In this document: positions 16,766-26,182 of the stretch, in pieces
Layout: each line of letters opens with the position of its first letter
How positions within the stretch are numbered: the first letter of the stretch is position 1
From: Candidatus Poribacteria bacterium
GTDB lineage: Bacteria; Poribacteria; WGA-4E; WGA-3G
DNA: 41,664 bases
Direction: 5' to 3'
NCBI GenBank assembly: GCA_022394775.1
Contig: JAGFCB010000254.1
Span: 1 to 41,664 of the forward strand
Translations under genes and position numbers: made by a program
The notes under the pieces: generated by a model
Databases searched by the model: none
What the model saw: the letters and a program-made list of their open reading frames with translations, nothing else
Told to the model about the DNA's origin: nothing

Positions 16766-17626
16766 TTAGTGGATATTAACTCCGTTTTCGGCGGCGATTC
16801 GCCGGACATTGGCGTTTGCGATCGGAATTTTCTCCGCCGGTAAATGTTCTATCAATCCGTAACCCTCCGGATAGAGTGCATCGAAACGTTTCAGTGCCAC
16901 GCCGAGTGCGAGTTCACCCTCGCCGGGAACTTCTTCATTGAGGTGGAGGACTAAACCGTTCTGAACACTGATGTCTTTAATATGCGCCATCGGTGCGACG
17001 GGACCCATCACGTCAAAAATATGATTGAGGCGGTCTTCGCTATCGTAGACCTGCCGAAGTGTTTGAAAGTGGTTGACGAAATCCATGACGATGCGAAGTC
17101 TATCAGAACCGACCCGCTCTACGATTTCCCGGCAGGTTTCGGGTGAATCCATAATAGAGACGGCGTGTGTTTCCATAACAAGCGTCAGTTCGTGTTGTTC
17201 AGCATGTTGAGCAATCGGTTTGAGCGTCTCAATCAACCGTTCCATTGATTCTGGAAGATAGTTATCCTTGTGAGATGTCCAGGCACCATCGGGGTTGAGA
17301 CTTCCCGGACGAAACAGATAATGGTGGGCACCCAGAGAGACAGCGATTGCCATACCGCGTTGGACGCTTGCAATCGCGGCTTCTCGGACAGCGGCATCTG
17401 GGTGAAAGAGGCATTCGTCGTAAGTGATGCCGAATTGCACAAGGTCAAGTTTTGCGGCTTCTAACATTTGCACACAGCGAGTGCAAGCGTCAGGTGGTAC
17501 AGATGGCACTTCCGCGCTACGGAAATGGAAACTCAAGCCTGTAAATTCCAGAGTCTTGATGTTTGCGATTTCATCTGATGTAAGTGTGCGGAAGTCCCCG
17601 CAGAGTCCAACAACGCCAAGTCTCAT
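16766..17626 (-). CDS. Sugar phosphate isomerase/epimerase (TIM-barrel, AP-endonuclease-2 family)
   Basis: A 286-aa TIM-barrel protein. Barrel-end metal ligands of the family are visible: Glu in LVMETHA, Asp/His in VMDFVNH, His in MAHIKD and Glu in LIEHLP. It starts MRLGVVGLCGDFRTL with AAGGAAAAAA just before the ATG. Relatives interconvert keto-sugars, inositols or sugar acids in the cytoplasm. The substrate cannot be told from sequence. There is no co-directional partner within 140 bp on either side. The gap downstream of the cyclase gene contains two hairpin-forming repeats. Confidence 0.85.
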   Translation of the reverse strand: MRLGVVGLCGDFRTLTSDEIANIKTLEFTGLSFHFRSAEVPSVPPDACTRCVQMLEAAKLDLVQFGITYDECLFHPDAAVREAAIASVQRGMAIAVSLGAHHYLFRPGSLNPDGAWTSHKDNYLPESMERLIETLKPIAQHAEQHELTLVMETHAVSIMDSPETCREIVERVGSDRLRIVMDFVNHFQTLRQVYDSEDRLNHIFDVMGPVAPMAHIKDISVQNGLVLHLNEEVPGEGELALGVALKRFDALYPEGYGLIEHLPAEKIPIANANVRRIAAENGVNIH

Positions 17627-17644
17627 ATTTTTTCCTTCGTTTTT

Positions 17645-17680
17645 AACCCCCTAAATCCCCTTATCAGGGGACTTTCAGAG
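17645..17680. repeat. AACCCCCTAAATCCCC dispersed repeat with hairpin
   Basis: TCCCCT-TATC-AGGGGA (17656-17671) is a perfect six-bp hairpin within a block that recurs almost unchanged at 41,390-41,425. There is no T run. It lies between the isomerase and cyclase genes. Confidence 0.7.
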
Positions 17681-17735
17681 GCAATGTGTAAGAACGTCCG
17701 ATGCACTGCAGGGTTTTTGCTGGGGTGTTTCTTCA

Positions 17736-17761
17736 GGGTTTGAAACCCCGCCTGCGAGGGG
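17736..17761. repeat. GGGTTTGAAACCCC / CCCCGCCTGCGAGGGG palindromes
   Basis: Two overlapping palindromes lie just after the cyclase stop: GGGTTT-G-AAACCC (17736-17748) and CCCC-N8-GGGG (17746-17761). The position suits a transcription-end or RNA-stability role. Confidence 0.5.
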
Positions 17762-17772
17762 CTGTGTAAGTC

Positions 17773-20700
17773 CTATTCTTTTTGAATGCAATTTTTTCCA
17801 TTTGGTTTAGGTGTGGGCGCGAAAACCGCCAACTCCTTTAGAAGATTTTTGGCACGTACAAGGTCATTTGTATCAAGCCCTTCTGAGAACCATGCATATA
17901 TCGGTTTTAGTAGATTGTATGCGTCTTTACCTCGGTTTTGCGCGCGCCATAATTCGCTTAAGCTGAGTGCAGCCCGGAGTTCCCATGATTTTGCGTCTTG
18001 TTGTCGCGCGATAGTCAAGGCTTCCTGAAAGTTGGATTCAGCTTGGGCAACTATTGAGGATCTATCTTCTGTGCCAAGAGTCTCAGTTTTATCGGCAAGG
18101 ATGAGATGAAGTTCTCCCTTCTGCCGGGCGAGTTCTGCGGCATAGGTGCGTTCCCCTGTACGTGTGATAATGCAGAGTGCTGACTCAAGTGTCTGTAAGG
18201 CTAAACTATATTGTCCTACGCGTTGATAGACTTGCGCCAGGAGCGCGAGAAAAAGCGGAAGCAGTATTTCACCTCTTGTTTCTTCCCATGCGGTGATGCC
18301 TTGACGGATTGTAGCGATGGCTTCTTCAGGGCGGTTCTCCTCTGCGAGCACCCAACCTTTCATGACAGTTGCTGCGGCTTCCCATGCGGAGAACCCGTGT
18401 TCCTGACATATCTGTAGCATTCGCGTTGCTGAGATATCTACTTGTTCCACTTCACCTCGGTACTGATGAAGCACGGTTTTAAAATGGAGCGACACAGCCC
18501 GACTGAAAGGATGATTCGTGTTCTTCCCGATGGTCATAGCCTTATTAATCCGCTCTTTCGCTTGGATAGGATAGCCGAGACACCATAAAAGTGGTGCGGA
18601 ATACGCGAGGAGTGTCATTCCGGGTTCTGCGACGTAGTGAAGGAACGCTGGGACCGGATGGTGTTGGGGTTGATAACGTTCAATTCCTGATTCTAAGTGT
18701 GCTAAAGCGTTCTTGAATTCACTTAAATAGTAGAGTGTTGCACCGAGTGCCCGATGCGCCTCGACTTCAAGCGCTTGATTTTCTGCATGTTTGGCAATAG
18801 CGAGACATGCTTCACCGAGTTCACGTGCCGAGAGAAGTCGTCCACTTACGAGATGCGAGAGCCATAATCCGAATAGCACCGGAAATCGGAGGTCCTTTAT
18901 CCGATCAAGCGGCGCATGGGATTCCTCTTCCAGGTAGGGTTCTTCCCTTTTTTCGAGTATTTCCAGAAGTTCCCGTGCGCGTGTATAGGCGGCTTCTACC
19001 TCTGGGGAGGCATACCCCTTGGTTGCAATGAGTGCTGTACCGAGTGTCGTCTGTAATTCCAATTCACGCTGATCAACAGCGACCTGTTGTGCAGGCGTGT
19101 TGACGTTGGTCGAAAGTGTTTCAAGAGCGGCAAGTCCTTGCATGATATGGCGGACACCCTCGACATTTGCGGAGTGTTCTAAGGCGCGCTGTGCCGCCCG
19201 GTGCCAATAATCAACGGCTTCTTCAGGGATTCCGGCTTCGGTATAATGATAAGCGACGAGTTCAGGTTGGAAACTGTCTGCACGTAGCAGCACCTCTGCG
19301 ATCTGTTGATGGTACTGTTGCCGTCTACTTTTTAGCAGAGATTGGTAAGCAGTTTCACGTAGCAGTGGGTGCCTAAAGGTATAACGGAATCGGTTATCAG
19401 ACATCTGGTTGCGGTTGAGAATGAAAGCATTTACTAATTCGTCCAATTCATCCTTCAGAGATGCGAGGTCAGTGAAGGTGTCGTTTTCCAGTTTGACGCC
19501 AGATGTGATCTGATGGAGGAGTTCGGCTGTCCATTCTCTACCGAGGGTTGCACTGAGTTGGATGATTTCCTTCGCAGCGCCGAGTTCGTCGAGTCGTGCT
19601 GTTAGCAAATCTTGTAAGGTTACAGGTACCTCCATCGTTTGCGATTGGGGTTGCGTTGGGTCTGATACGTTAGAAGCGAGATCCGCCGTGTCGCCTTCAA
19701 GCATCATTTGGGTGAGTTCCTCAACGAACAGAGGGACTCCTTTCGTCATTTCGACGATCTGGTTTAATAGGTTTGATGGCAGTTGTGTGTCGCCTGCAAC
19801 GTGCTGAATCATTGTTTTCACTTGTGGCGGTGTGAGTGTCATCAACGGGAGCGTGTCTGCCCATGCAGGTTGCAGCAATTTCTCCAGAATTTCCGTATCA
19901 AGCGCGGAATTTGTTAGATTCCTTTCAGGGGCAGTCTGTAGATTTTCATCTTCATTTTCATTAGCGTGTGCGCTATGCCGAAAATGTTGGATGTCAGAAC
20001 GTCGGGACAAGACTGTGAAAATTCGAGCGTTTTCGATGCGTGCGATTAAAAGTGTCAAAAATTCTATACTGGATGGATCGATCCAGTGAAGATCTTCCAC
20101 GACAAAGAGTATCGGTTTCTGTTCCGACATTTTCAGTAGTACTTGAACAAGTACTTCCAGGGTTTGTTGCCGTCGTTGTCTGCCTCTCCATCCGGATGGA
20201 TAGGTGTCTTGTTCAACCGGTCTACCGTATGGACGCGCACCGATGCCGGTTTCCGTTTGGCGTTGGACCTCAAAGGGTACGTCCAATAGTTCAGCGAGGA
20301 GTGGCAAAGTTTCTGGGATATCCGCTTGCGTCTCGTCATCTGAATTTGTATCCTGTTCGACAGTTGGAACGCTATAATCACGCAACAGGTTTTCAAGTTT
20401 TTCAAGTCTTATTTGTGCGGTGTCAGTGTTTGTAAATTGCACAATGTGTTCTTGGAATAGCGAAAGAATAGGGTATAGAGGACTGTTCTGATAATACGGT
20501 GAGCATCTCCCTTCTAAGGTAACCACTTCTGAATGGTTCTCAACGTGCTCCTGAATCAGTTGAACACACCTTGATTTTCCGATGCCGGCTTCACCTTCGA
20601 TGAGGAATGCTTGTCCCTTCGCTGCGAGTGCGTGTGTCCAACCTTGTTTGAGTATTTCGACTTCTCGCTCGCGTCCGATAAGCGGTGTTAATCCGCTCTC

Positions 20701-21444
20701 GCTGGCGATATCTAATCGGCTTTGTGCGGGGATTTCACCGGACACTTGATAGATGTTCACAGGCTGTGAGATGCCGCGAAGTTCAGCAGCACCGAGTGCC
20801 TCACATTTAAAGAATCCATCAACCAATTGATGGGTTGTGTCGCCGATGACGATGCCGTTCGGTGGTGCCAGTTTTTGCATTCTTGCGGCGAGATTCGGTG
20901 TTTTACCAACGATGTCAATGGCTTCAGGCGATTCTTGTGCTGAGATATGCCAGATGACGACACGTCCTGTATCAATACTAATGCGGACTTTAATTTCTAC
21001 GCCGAAGGTATCGTGGAGATAAGGGTTCAAAGTCTCTATCGCAGCGACGATGCCTAACGCGGCTCTCACAGCACGGTGTGCTGTATCCTCATGTGCGATC
21101 GGGTACCCAAAATAAACGAGGATCCCGTCACCGAAGTAGCGTGCGACGTGTCCATTTTGTGCTAACACGACTTCCATAATGCAGGTCCGATACACCTCTA
21201 ACAGGTTTCGGAGTTCTTCAGGATCGAGTTTTTCGGTGAAAGCGGTGGAGTCCACAATATCGCAGAAGAGGACGGTGAGTTGCCGACGTTCTGCTCCATG
21301 TGGCAGTGCTTGTTCGATGGCAACGGTATCTGCTGCTGGAAATTCGCGGGGACGCGAGGTGCCATCAAGCGGCGTACCGCATTCACCGCAAAATTTGAAG
21401 GATGGATTCAAAAACCCACAATTTGCGCAGAGTTTATGCTGCAT
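17773..21444 (-). CDS. Adenylate/guanylate cyclase-like signalling ATPase with TPR repeats
   Basis: A 1223-aa cytoplasmic protein. Order: zinc ribbon (C6xxC9, C19xxC22); class III nucleotide cyclase domain about 55-235 with FCDIVDST (D62) and YFGDG (D106) metal aspartates; then an AAA/STAND ATPase with Walker A GEAGIGKS (284-291) and Walker B ILFVVEDLHWID. The C-terminal half is a long TPR-like array. This cyclase-ATPase-TPR design is common in actinobacterial and environmental genomes and is thought to sense a ligand through the TPR part. The start ATG 21,444 follows GGAGGA. It lies 27 bp after a membrane-anchored TPR gene, probably its operon partner. Cyclic nucleotide specificity is unknown. 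A CRP-like regulator is coded 4 kb upstream. Confidence 0.88.
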   Translation of the reverse strand: MQHKLCANCGFLNPSFKFCGECGTPLDGTSRPREFPAADTVAIEQALPHGAERRQLTVLFCDIVDSTAFTEKLDPEELRNLLEVYRTCIMEVVLAQNGHVARYFGDGILVYFGYPIAHEDTAHRAVRAALGIVAAIETLNPYLHDTFGVEIKVRISIDTGRVVIWHISAQESPEAIDIVGKTPNLAARMQKLAPPNGIVIGDTTHQLVDGFFKCEALGAAELRGISQPVNIYQVSGEIPAQSRLDIASESGLTPLIGREREVEILKQGWTHALAAKGQAFLIEGEAGIGKSRCVQLIQEHVENHSEVVTLEGRCSPYYQNSPLYPILSLFQEHIVQFTNTDTAQIRLEKLENLLRDYSVPTVEQDTNSDDETQADIPETLPLLAELLDVPFEVQRQTETGIGARPYGRPVEQDTYPSGWRGRQRRQQTLEVLVQVLLKMSEQKPILFVVEDLHWIDPSSIEFLTLLIARIENARIFTVLSRRSDIQHFRHSAHANENEDENLQTAPERNLTNSALDTEILEKLLQPAWADTLPLMTLTPPQVKTMIQHVAGDTQLPSNLLNQIVEMTKGVPLFVEELTQMMLEGDTADLASNVSDPTQPQSQTMEVPVTLQDLLTARLDELGAAKEIIQLSATLGREWTAELLHQITSGVKLENDTFTDLASLKDELDELVNAFILNRNQMSDNRFRYTFRHPLLRETAYQSLLKSRRQQYHQQIAEVLLRADSFQPELVAYHYTEAGIPEEAVDYWHRAAQRALEHSANVEGVRHIMQGLAALETLSTNVNTPAQQVAVDQRELELQTTLGTALIATKGYASPEVEAAYTRARELLEILEKREEPYLEEESHAPLDRIKDLRFPVLFGLWLSHLVSGRLLSARELGEACLAIAKHAENQALEVEAHRALGATLYYLSEFKNALAHLESGIERYQPQHHPVPAFLHYVAEPGMTLLAYSAPLLWCLGYPIQAKERINKAMTIGKNTNHPFSRAVSLHFKTVLHQYRGEVEQVDISATRMLQICQEHGFSAWEAAATVMKGWVLAEENRPEEAIATIRQGITAWEETRGEILLPLFLALLAQVYQRVGQYSLALQTLESALCIITRTGERTYAAELARQKGELHLILADKTETLGTEDRSSIVAQAESNFQEALTIARQQDAKSWELRAALSLSELWRAQNRGKDAYNLLKPIYAWFSEGLDTNDLVRAKNLLKELAVFAPTPKPNGKNCIQKE

Positions 21445-21471
21445 AAGCGGTTCCTCCGCTGATGGGAGGCT

Positions 21472-22188
21472 CTACTTCCTGAATTGGTTCAGATATTCTT
21501 CTAACTCGGCATCGCGCGGATCTAACTTGTATGCTTCTTCGTAATGATCAAGTGCTATGTCAGTTCTACCGACCTTCATATAGAACGAGCCGAGGTTGCG
21601 ATAGGCGACACTATGTGTGGTTTTCAAATCTAAGGCGCGCATGTAGTGGTCCCTTGCACGCAACAAATAGACTTTTGTTTCTCCGATGAGAACAGTAAGC
21701 GTGATTTCATTCTCCCAGCGTTGCCTGTACACCTCACCGCCGAGTTGTTTCGCCTCTACCTCAATCGCATCAGCGACTGCATCATGGCGCGTTTTGAAGA
21801 TGATGGCACCGGAGGTTGTTTTATTAATGGCAACCTTGAGTTCTGCTATTGCTTCATCACGGGATTCATCTCTCAATTCCTGTTCCCATGAGGGCCAACT
21901 GGGTCCAGCGTATTTGAGGCCTTGTTCGTAATACACACTTCCGAGGTCGTTATAGATTTCGGCGTTTTCGGGACGCATCTTTAATGCTTCGCTGTAGAGT
22001 TCAATGGCTTGTTGAAGTTGTCCAGCATTGAAGGCATCAGTTGCGTGGGTGCGAAGCTGCTTGAACTCTTCGCTTTCCAAATTGACAGCGATACCCAACT
22101 GCTGCTTGTCTCCGACGAAAAAGTAGATGCTGCCGATCAGTACGATCGCAAGGCAGACGGCAATGAGCGTTGGTAATTGCAATTTCAT
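21472..22188 (-). CDS. Membrane-anchored TPR protein
   Basis: A 238-aa protein with one N-terminal membrane helix (PTLIAVCLAIVLIGSIYFFV, about 6-25) and no lipobox. TPR units follow at about 43-80 (AGQLQQAIELYSEALKMRPENAE) and about 195-230 (YRNLGSFYMKVGRTDIALDHYEEAYKLDP). A charged insert separates them. It probably serves as a docking protein at the inner membrane. It is transcribed with the cyclase gene. Its ATG is preceded by CGCAAGGAAAATT, again the repeat-borne ribosome site. Confidence 0.8.
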   Translation of the reverse strand: MKLQLPTLIAVCLAIVLIGSIYFFVGDKQQLGIAVNLESEEFKQLRTHATDAFNAGQLQQAIELYSEALKMRPENAEIYNDLGSVYYEQGLKYAGPSWPSWEQELRDESRDEAIAELKVAINKTTSGAIIFKTRHDAVADAIEVEAKQLGGEVYRQRWENEITLTVLIGETKVYLLRARDHYMRALDLKTTHSVAYRNLGSFYMKVGRTDIALDHYEEAYKLDPRDAELEEYLNQFRK

Positions 22189-22196
22189 TTTTTTAA

Positions 22197-22214
22197 TTTT
22201 CCTTGCGGTTCGGT
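22197..22214 (-). repeat. Partial copy of the CGCAAGGAAA repeat before the TPR gene
   Basis: On the minus strand it reads ACCGAACCGCAAGGAAAA, matching the core of the repeats at 7485 and 7577. It ends 8 nt before the start codon, so it supplies the Shine-Dalgarno. Confidence 0.65.
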
Positions 22215-22309
22215 GAGGGGGATTGGATGTTTACACATCTTTTTCCGTATATCTAGAAGAAACACCCAAGCAAAAACCCCTCCATTACATTACAGGCTAC
22301 AGACCTTGT

Positions 22310-22338
22310 AACTGAAAACTGAAAACTGTTAACTGACG
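22310..22338. repeat. AACTGAAAACTGAAAACTG dispersed repeat
   Basis: Short direct repeats of AACTGAAA followed by GTTAACTGAC. The reverse complement of a related sequence is at 40,268-40,298, after the SDR gene. Confidence 0.6.
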
Positions 22339-22352
22339 ACTATTAAGAACAC

Positions 22353-23774
22353 TTATCTCCGCCGATTGTTTCTATTAAAAGTGACATGAATGGCTTCATC
22401 GACACCGTCTCGCTGAAAATAGAGTAGGGTCCTATACTGGGACCGGATATTTTCATCGACGATTTTAAAGACCTCAAGCGAATGAATTTCCGTGTCGTCA
22501 ATTTGATAGATGAGGTCCCCGCGCTTCAACACGTTCGTCAATCCACTCTCTTTATCAACGTGTGTGATAATAATCCCTTGCCTCTGATACTTGCGCGCCA
22601 TATCCTTATCAGGTTGGGCAAATGTTATACCCCATCCGTCGGGTGTATAATCCCATTGTCGGGTTTTTAACGTAAATTCGGTTTGCCGTTTTTTACCGCG
22701 ACGGCTGAACTCGCATTTTATCGGTTGATTGAGTGGCAGCAGCCGTGTGAATGCGTGAAAGTCTTCTTTCCCTCTTATCTGATGTCCTGAAATACGGACA
22801 ATGACATCACCGCGTTTGATACCCGCTTTGGCGATAGGACTCCGTTTCTCTATTTCTGACACCAAAATCCCAGTATTAGGTGGCATTGACAATTTTTCTG
22901 CCAACTCTTCGGTAATGGTTTGCACCTCCACAGCAAGATCCGGCGGGATAACGCTGCCATATTCGGTAATTTGTTGAACAACTTTTCTCGCCTTGTTGAC
23001 AGGGATAGCGAAACCGACGCCCTGTGAACCGCCACTCGTTGAACGGATAAAGGTGTTTATGCCGATGAGTTCACCGTATATGTTTACCAATGCACCGCCA
23101 CTGTTCCCTCGATTGATGGAGGCGTCTGTCTGAATCAGGTCTTCATGATAGAGATTGTTGACGATCAGGGAGCGTTGCGTTGCGCTCACGATGCCAGCTG
23201 TCACGGTGGGTTGCGCGTTCCCTATTGATAAGCCGAATGGGTTTCCAATTGCGATTACCCATTCCCCCACCAAAAGGGATTCCGAGCGTCCCCACTGAAT
23301 CTCCGGTAAGTTTGCATCTGTGTCCACTTCCAAAAGGGCGAGGTCTGAAAAATAGTCGTATCCCAAGACCTGTGCCGTGAACTCCTGTCCATCGGATGCA
23401 ATAATAGTAATGTCGTCTGCTCCGTCAATGACGTGGTGGTTCGTCAGGATATATCCCTTTTTGTCAATAATGACCCCTGAACCGACTGTTCGGAAGGAAC
23501 GCCTGCGAGAGTAGGGGATTTCGCCCCAAAACCAGTCTTCAAGGGCGGGCTGTGTCTCAACGTTCCGGACCGCACTGATGTTGACGACTGCAGGGCTGGC
23601 TTTCGCGACTGCTGTGACGATTGCAGTCTGCCGCGATGCAGTTACTGCGTTTTGTGCATCGGTTTTGCTGAATTCCGCGCTATAGGCAGTGTTAGAAAGC
23701 GTGCCCACGAGTATAGCAGACAGACAGAGGAGCAGGCCAGCGATACGGCTATAGTGTTGGCATGGATATATCAT
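22353..23774 (-). CDS. HtrA/Deg-type serine protease with two PDZ domains
   Basis: A 473-aa exported protein. The N-terminal signal IAGLLLCLSAILVGTL ends at about AYSA, so it should work in the periplasm. The trypsin-like domain carries the triad H114 (TNHHV), D144 (SDLALLE) and S225 (RGNSGGAL). The first PDZ (about 285-375) has GILVSEIEKRSPIAKAGI and the second (about 385-465) has GIIITHVDKESG. Such proteases degrade misfolded envelope proteins. The gene lies 37 bp after the M28 peptidase gene, so the two and the CRP-like regulator probably form one operon. No strong ribosome site is visible. Confidence 0.93.
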   Translation of the reverse strand: MIYPCQHYSRIAGLLLCLSAILVGTLSNTAYSAEFSKTDAQNAVTASRQTAIVTAVAKASPAVVNISAVRNVETQPALEDWFWGEIPYSRRRSFRTVGSGVIIDKKGYILTNHHVIDGADDITIIASDGQEFTAQVLGYDYFSDLALLEVDTDANLPEIQWGRSESLLVGEWVIAIGNPFGLSIGNAQPTVTAGIVSATQRSLIVNNLYHEDLIQTDASINRGNSGGALVNIYGELIGINTFIRSTSGGSQGVGFAIPVNKARKVVQQITEYGSVIPPDLAVEVQTITEELAEKLSMPPNTGILVSEIEKRSPIAKAGIKRGDVIVRISGHQIRGKEDFHAFTRLLPLNQPIKCEFSRRGKKRQTEFTLKTRQWDYTPDGWGITFAQPDKDMARKYQRQGIIITHVDKESGLTNVLKRGDLIYQIDDTEIHSLEVFKIVDENIRSQYRTLLYFQRDGVDEAIHVTFNRNNRRR

Positions 23775-23811
23775 AGTTTCTTTGCTGCAATTTATATTTC
23801 GACGAAGTTTC

Positions 23812-25191
23812 TTAACGGGTCAACTTCAGAGAAATACGATACCCCTCTAATCCTGGGTCGGTGTCAACGATTTCTTGGACGGCTTCAGGGGTCCGCCGTT
23901 TCGCCGGAAAATCGTCGGCATTCGCGCATCGAAGGGCTATCCTTGCGCCGACTGCACTGGCGGCGCGTAGATTTTCTAATTTTACCTTTTCCAGTGTGTC
24001 ATAAGCCGTATGACCGAAACCCCTACCCGCGGGTGCTGACTCTGGATCGCCGATGTGGCTTGACGGTACACCTTTCAAGAAAAAGGGAAAATGATCGGAG
24101 TAGGAATGCACTTTCTGTCCGACAGGCATTTCAGCGTGCATCTGCTCACGCGCGGCGTTAAAGAACGTTCCCAATGCGTCCCAATGATGTAGGACTATAC
24201 CTTTGCGACTGGTGCCACCCGCTGCATCCATATTTAGCATGAACCGGATGTTATCTAATTCTGAGTCGTGCGCGTCAACATAGCGGAACGCGCCTGTGAG
24301 TCCAATCTCTTCTGTGCCAAAGGCGATGAACCGAATGGTGCGTTTCAGCGCATCACCGGCATACTCGGACAGGACACGGGCGGCTTCTATCACAGAGACC
24401 ATACCGGAGGCAGGGTCGTGCGCACCTTGCGAAATATCGTGTCCATCGTAGTGACAGCCGACAATCACCATCTCTTCGCCGTTTTCGGAACCGGGCAGAT
24501 CCGCGACGACGTTCCATGATGTACGGGGTTCGTTGACATCCGTGGTTTGGAGTTTCAGTGTTACTTTTCCTTGTTTGCGTTCCAATAACCGCGTCAAGAA
24601 TTCGCCGTCTTCTTTGCAGACGGATATACCGGGGATAGGTGCGGGTCTATCGTTTTGAAGACTCCCTGTTTCGGGACCGACACCTGGATGTTCACTGACG
24701 AAAATGAATCCGCTCGCGCCAGCGAGGACGGCACGTTCAAACTTCTCCTTGCGATGCACCCATCTGCCAAGGTCGGGCGGTGAGGAGCTCTTTGCCATGA
24801 CGAGATTATTCGTGGCGGTATCACCGAGTGCCTCATATTCTGGAGGGCTTCCGTGTCCGGCGGAGATCAGTTCAGTAGTGATGTCGTCAGCGGGGCAGTA
24901 AGGGAGCGAGATGCAATGCAGTATTCGGCGGATCGGTTCGATCACCTCAAGGGTCGCTGTGCCGCGCGTCCAACCGGCATAAGGATAATCTTCGAGTCTG
25001 ACGTTCTGGAGTCCGTAGCGTTTGAAGCAGTCAGCGATGAAGTTGGCGGCTTGGTATTCCTCTGGCGTGCCAGCGAACCTCGCACCGTATTCATCGCATA
25101 GGACGGTTAGGTTGTCCATCACCTCTTGCGAAGTATAGATATCACCGACCATCTGTTGGTCGAACTGCAAGTAAGGGTTCGTTTTGCTCAT
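23812..25191 (-). CDS. M28-family zinc metallopeptidase
   Basis: A 459-aa protein when started at ATG 25,191 (MSKTNPYLQF). A longer start at 25,257 is possible, as is one at 25,149 that overlaps the upstream stop by eight bases. Zinc ligands of the M28 aminopeptidase family are visible: GCHYDGHD (His), HDPASG (Asp), FGTEEIGL (Glu-Glu), NMDAAG (Asp) and GFGHTAYDT (His). A PA-type domain sits before the catalytic part (about 120-240, with FIFVSEHPG). No signal peptide is seen, so it may act inside the cell. It lies between the CRP-like regulator and HtrA. Confidence 0.88.
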   Translation of the reverse strand: MSKTNPYLQFDQQMVGDIYTSQEVMDNLTVLCDEYGARFAGTPEEYQAANFIADCFKRYGLQNVRLEDYPYAGWTRGTATLEVIEPIRRILHCISLPYCPADDITTELISAGHGSPPEYEALGDTATNNLVMAKSSSPPDLGRWVHRKEKFERAVLAGASGFIFVSEHPGVGPETGSLQNDRPAPIPGISVCKEDGEFLTRLLERKQGKVTLKLQTTDVNEPRTSWNVVADLPGSENGEEMVIVGCHYDGHDISQGAHDPASGMVSVIEAARVLSEYAGDALKRTIRFIAFGTEEIGLTGAFRYVDAHDSELDNIRFMLNMDAAGGTSRKGIVLHHWDALGTFFNAAREQMHAEMPVGQKVHSYSDHFPFFLKGVPSSHIGDPESAPAGRGFGHTAYDTLEKVKLENLRAASAVGARIALRCANADDFPAKRRTPEAVQEIVDTDPGLEGYRISLKLTR

Positions 25192-26083
25192 AAGTTTCGG
25201 TGTTCTCTTGATTCTTGACGGTTTTGGGCGGTAGCGATACCATTCGTGCGTTGGCAATCTTTTTTAATTGCCACGGATCAAGGATCTGAATGCGTCGATA
25301 CCGTTTCTCAAGGACGTTGGACGCTTTAAATTCGTTGAGGAGTGCGTCTGTATTTTCAACAGAGCATCCGATTAATTGTGCTATTTTTTTCGTCGAAAGT
25401 TTACGTAAAGTGCATCGCGAATCGGGGCTGATCGTTGTGCGCCCGATGATTGTGCAAATGGGTTTCGGTGCGTCGGCGTAGTTTTTTAACAGCAGCGCGA
25501 GTCGGGATGCGGGACTCCGGAACGCAATGTTTAGAAACGGGTTGGTTGTTCCCGGTTGCGATTTCGGACCTGTGTGTAATAGGTTAACAGCGTCCGTAGT
25601 TTTAGCACGCGTCCGTTTGGATTTCGCAGGACCAAAAATCTGCAAACGACACGCTATAGCATCTATAGCTGATCGGATGCGCTGAAGCAGTGGTCGTTTA
25701 AACGGCATCGTTAGATGGATTTTTCGCTTCAAGAAGAATTGGAAGTGCTTCGCATTAACGATACCGATAACGCCTTCTGTAAGCGTTTCAGCAGAGACGT
25801 TCCGATGTGCTTCGTTTTCGTCCCATTTGACTGCCCCGAAGATTTCGCCCGATTCCAGGACCTCTAAGGTAACAGGATCTCCTTCAGGCGGGGTTTCATA
25901 GATTTTGACGCGTCCCTCCTTCAGCAGATAAACGTTTTCGGTAGAGATAGTGTCGCCGTATTTTAGTTGTTTGAAGGTCGTTATCCGTTCGAGTGCGTTT
26001 GCATCCGACTCGGAGAGATCTTGAAAGATGTCTATCTGTTTAACACACCAGAATCTCTCTGGGGTTCCTTCTCTTACCGCCAT
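25142..26083 (-). CDS. CRP/FNR-family transcription regulator
   Basis: A 313-aa protein. Residues about 15-125 are a cyclic-nucleotide-binding-like beta-roll (IFQDLSESDANALERITTF, YLLKEGRVKIYE, LESGEIFGAVKWDE). The middle has a basic linker of about 60 residues (KSKRTRAKTT). Residues about 225-280 form a Crp-type helix-turn-helix with LSTKKIAQLIGCSVENTDALLNEFKASNVL. The linker and a 30-residue tail make it longer than the 210-240 residues normal for the family. The 3' end overlaps the M28 gene start by about 50 nt. The upstream region 26,183-26,252 holds perfect TGTGACGT dyads that are good candidate operators for this protein. Confidence 0.82.
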   Translation of the reverse strand: MAVREGTPERFWCVKQIDIFQDLSESDANALERITTFKQLKYGDTISTENVYLLKEGRVKIYETPPEGDPVTLEVLESGEIFGAVKWDENEAHRNVSAETLTEGVIGIVNAKHFQFFLKRKIHLTMPFKRPLLQRIRSAIDAIACRLQIFGPAKSKRTRAKTTDAVNLLHTGPKSQPGTTNPFLNIAFRSPASRLALLLKNYADAPKPICTIIGRTTISPDSRCTLRKLSTKKIAQLIGCSVENTDALLNEFKASNVLEKRYRRIQILDPWQLKKIANARMVSLPPKTVKNQENTETYEQNEPLLAVRPTDGR

Positions 26084-26182
26084 GGTGTAGTCGTCCCGTT
26101 TGTTAAGTCTGAAGGGCTTGGTATCGGGGTTACAAACCCTTCCTACAGGTGAATACTCTAAAATTTAATATTTGCGAACGTA

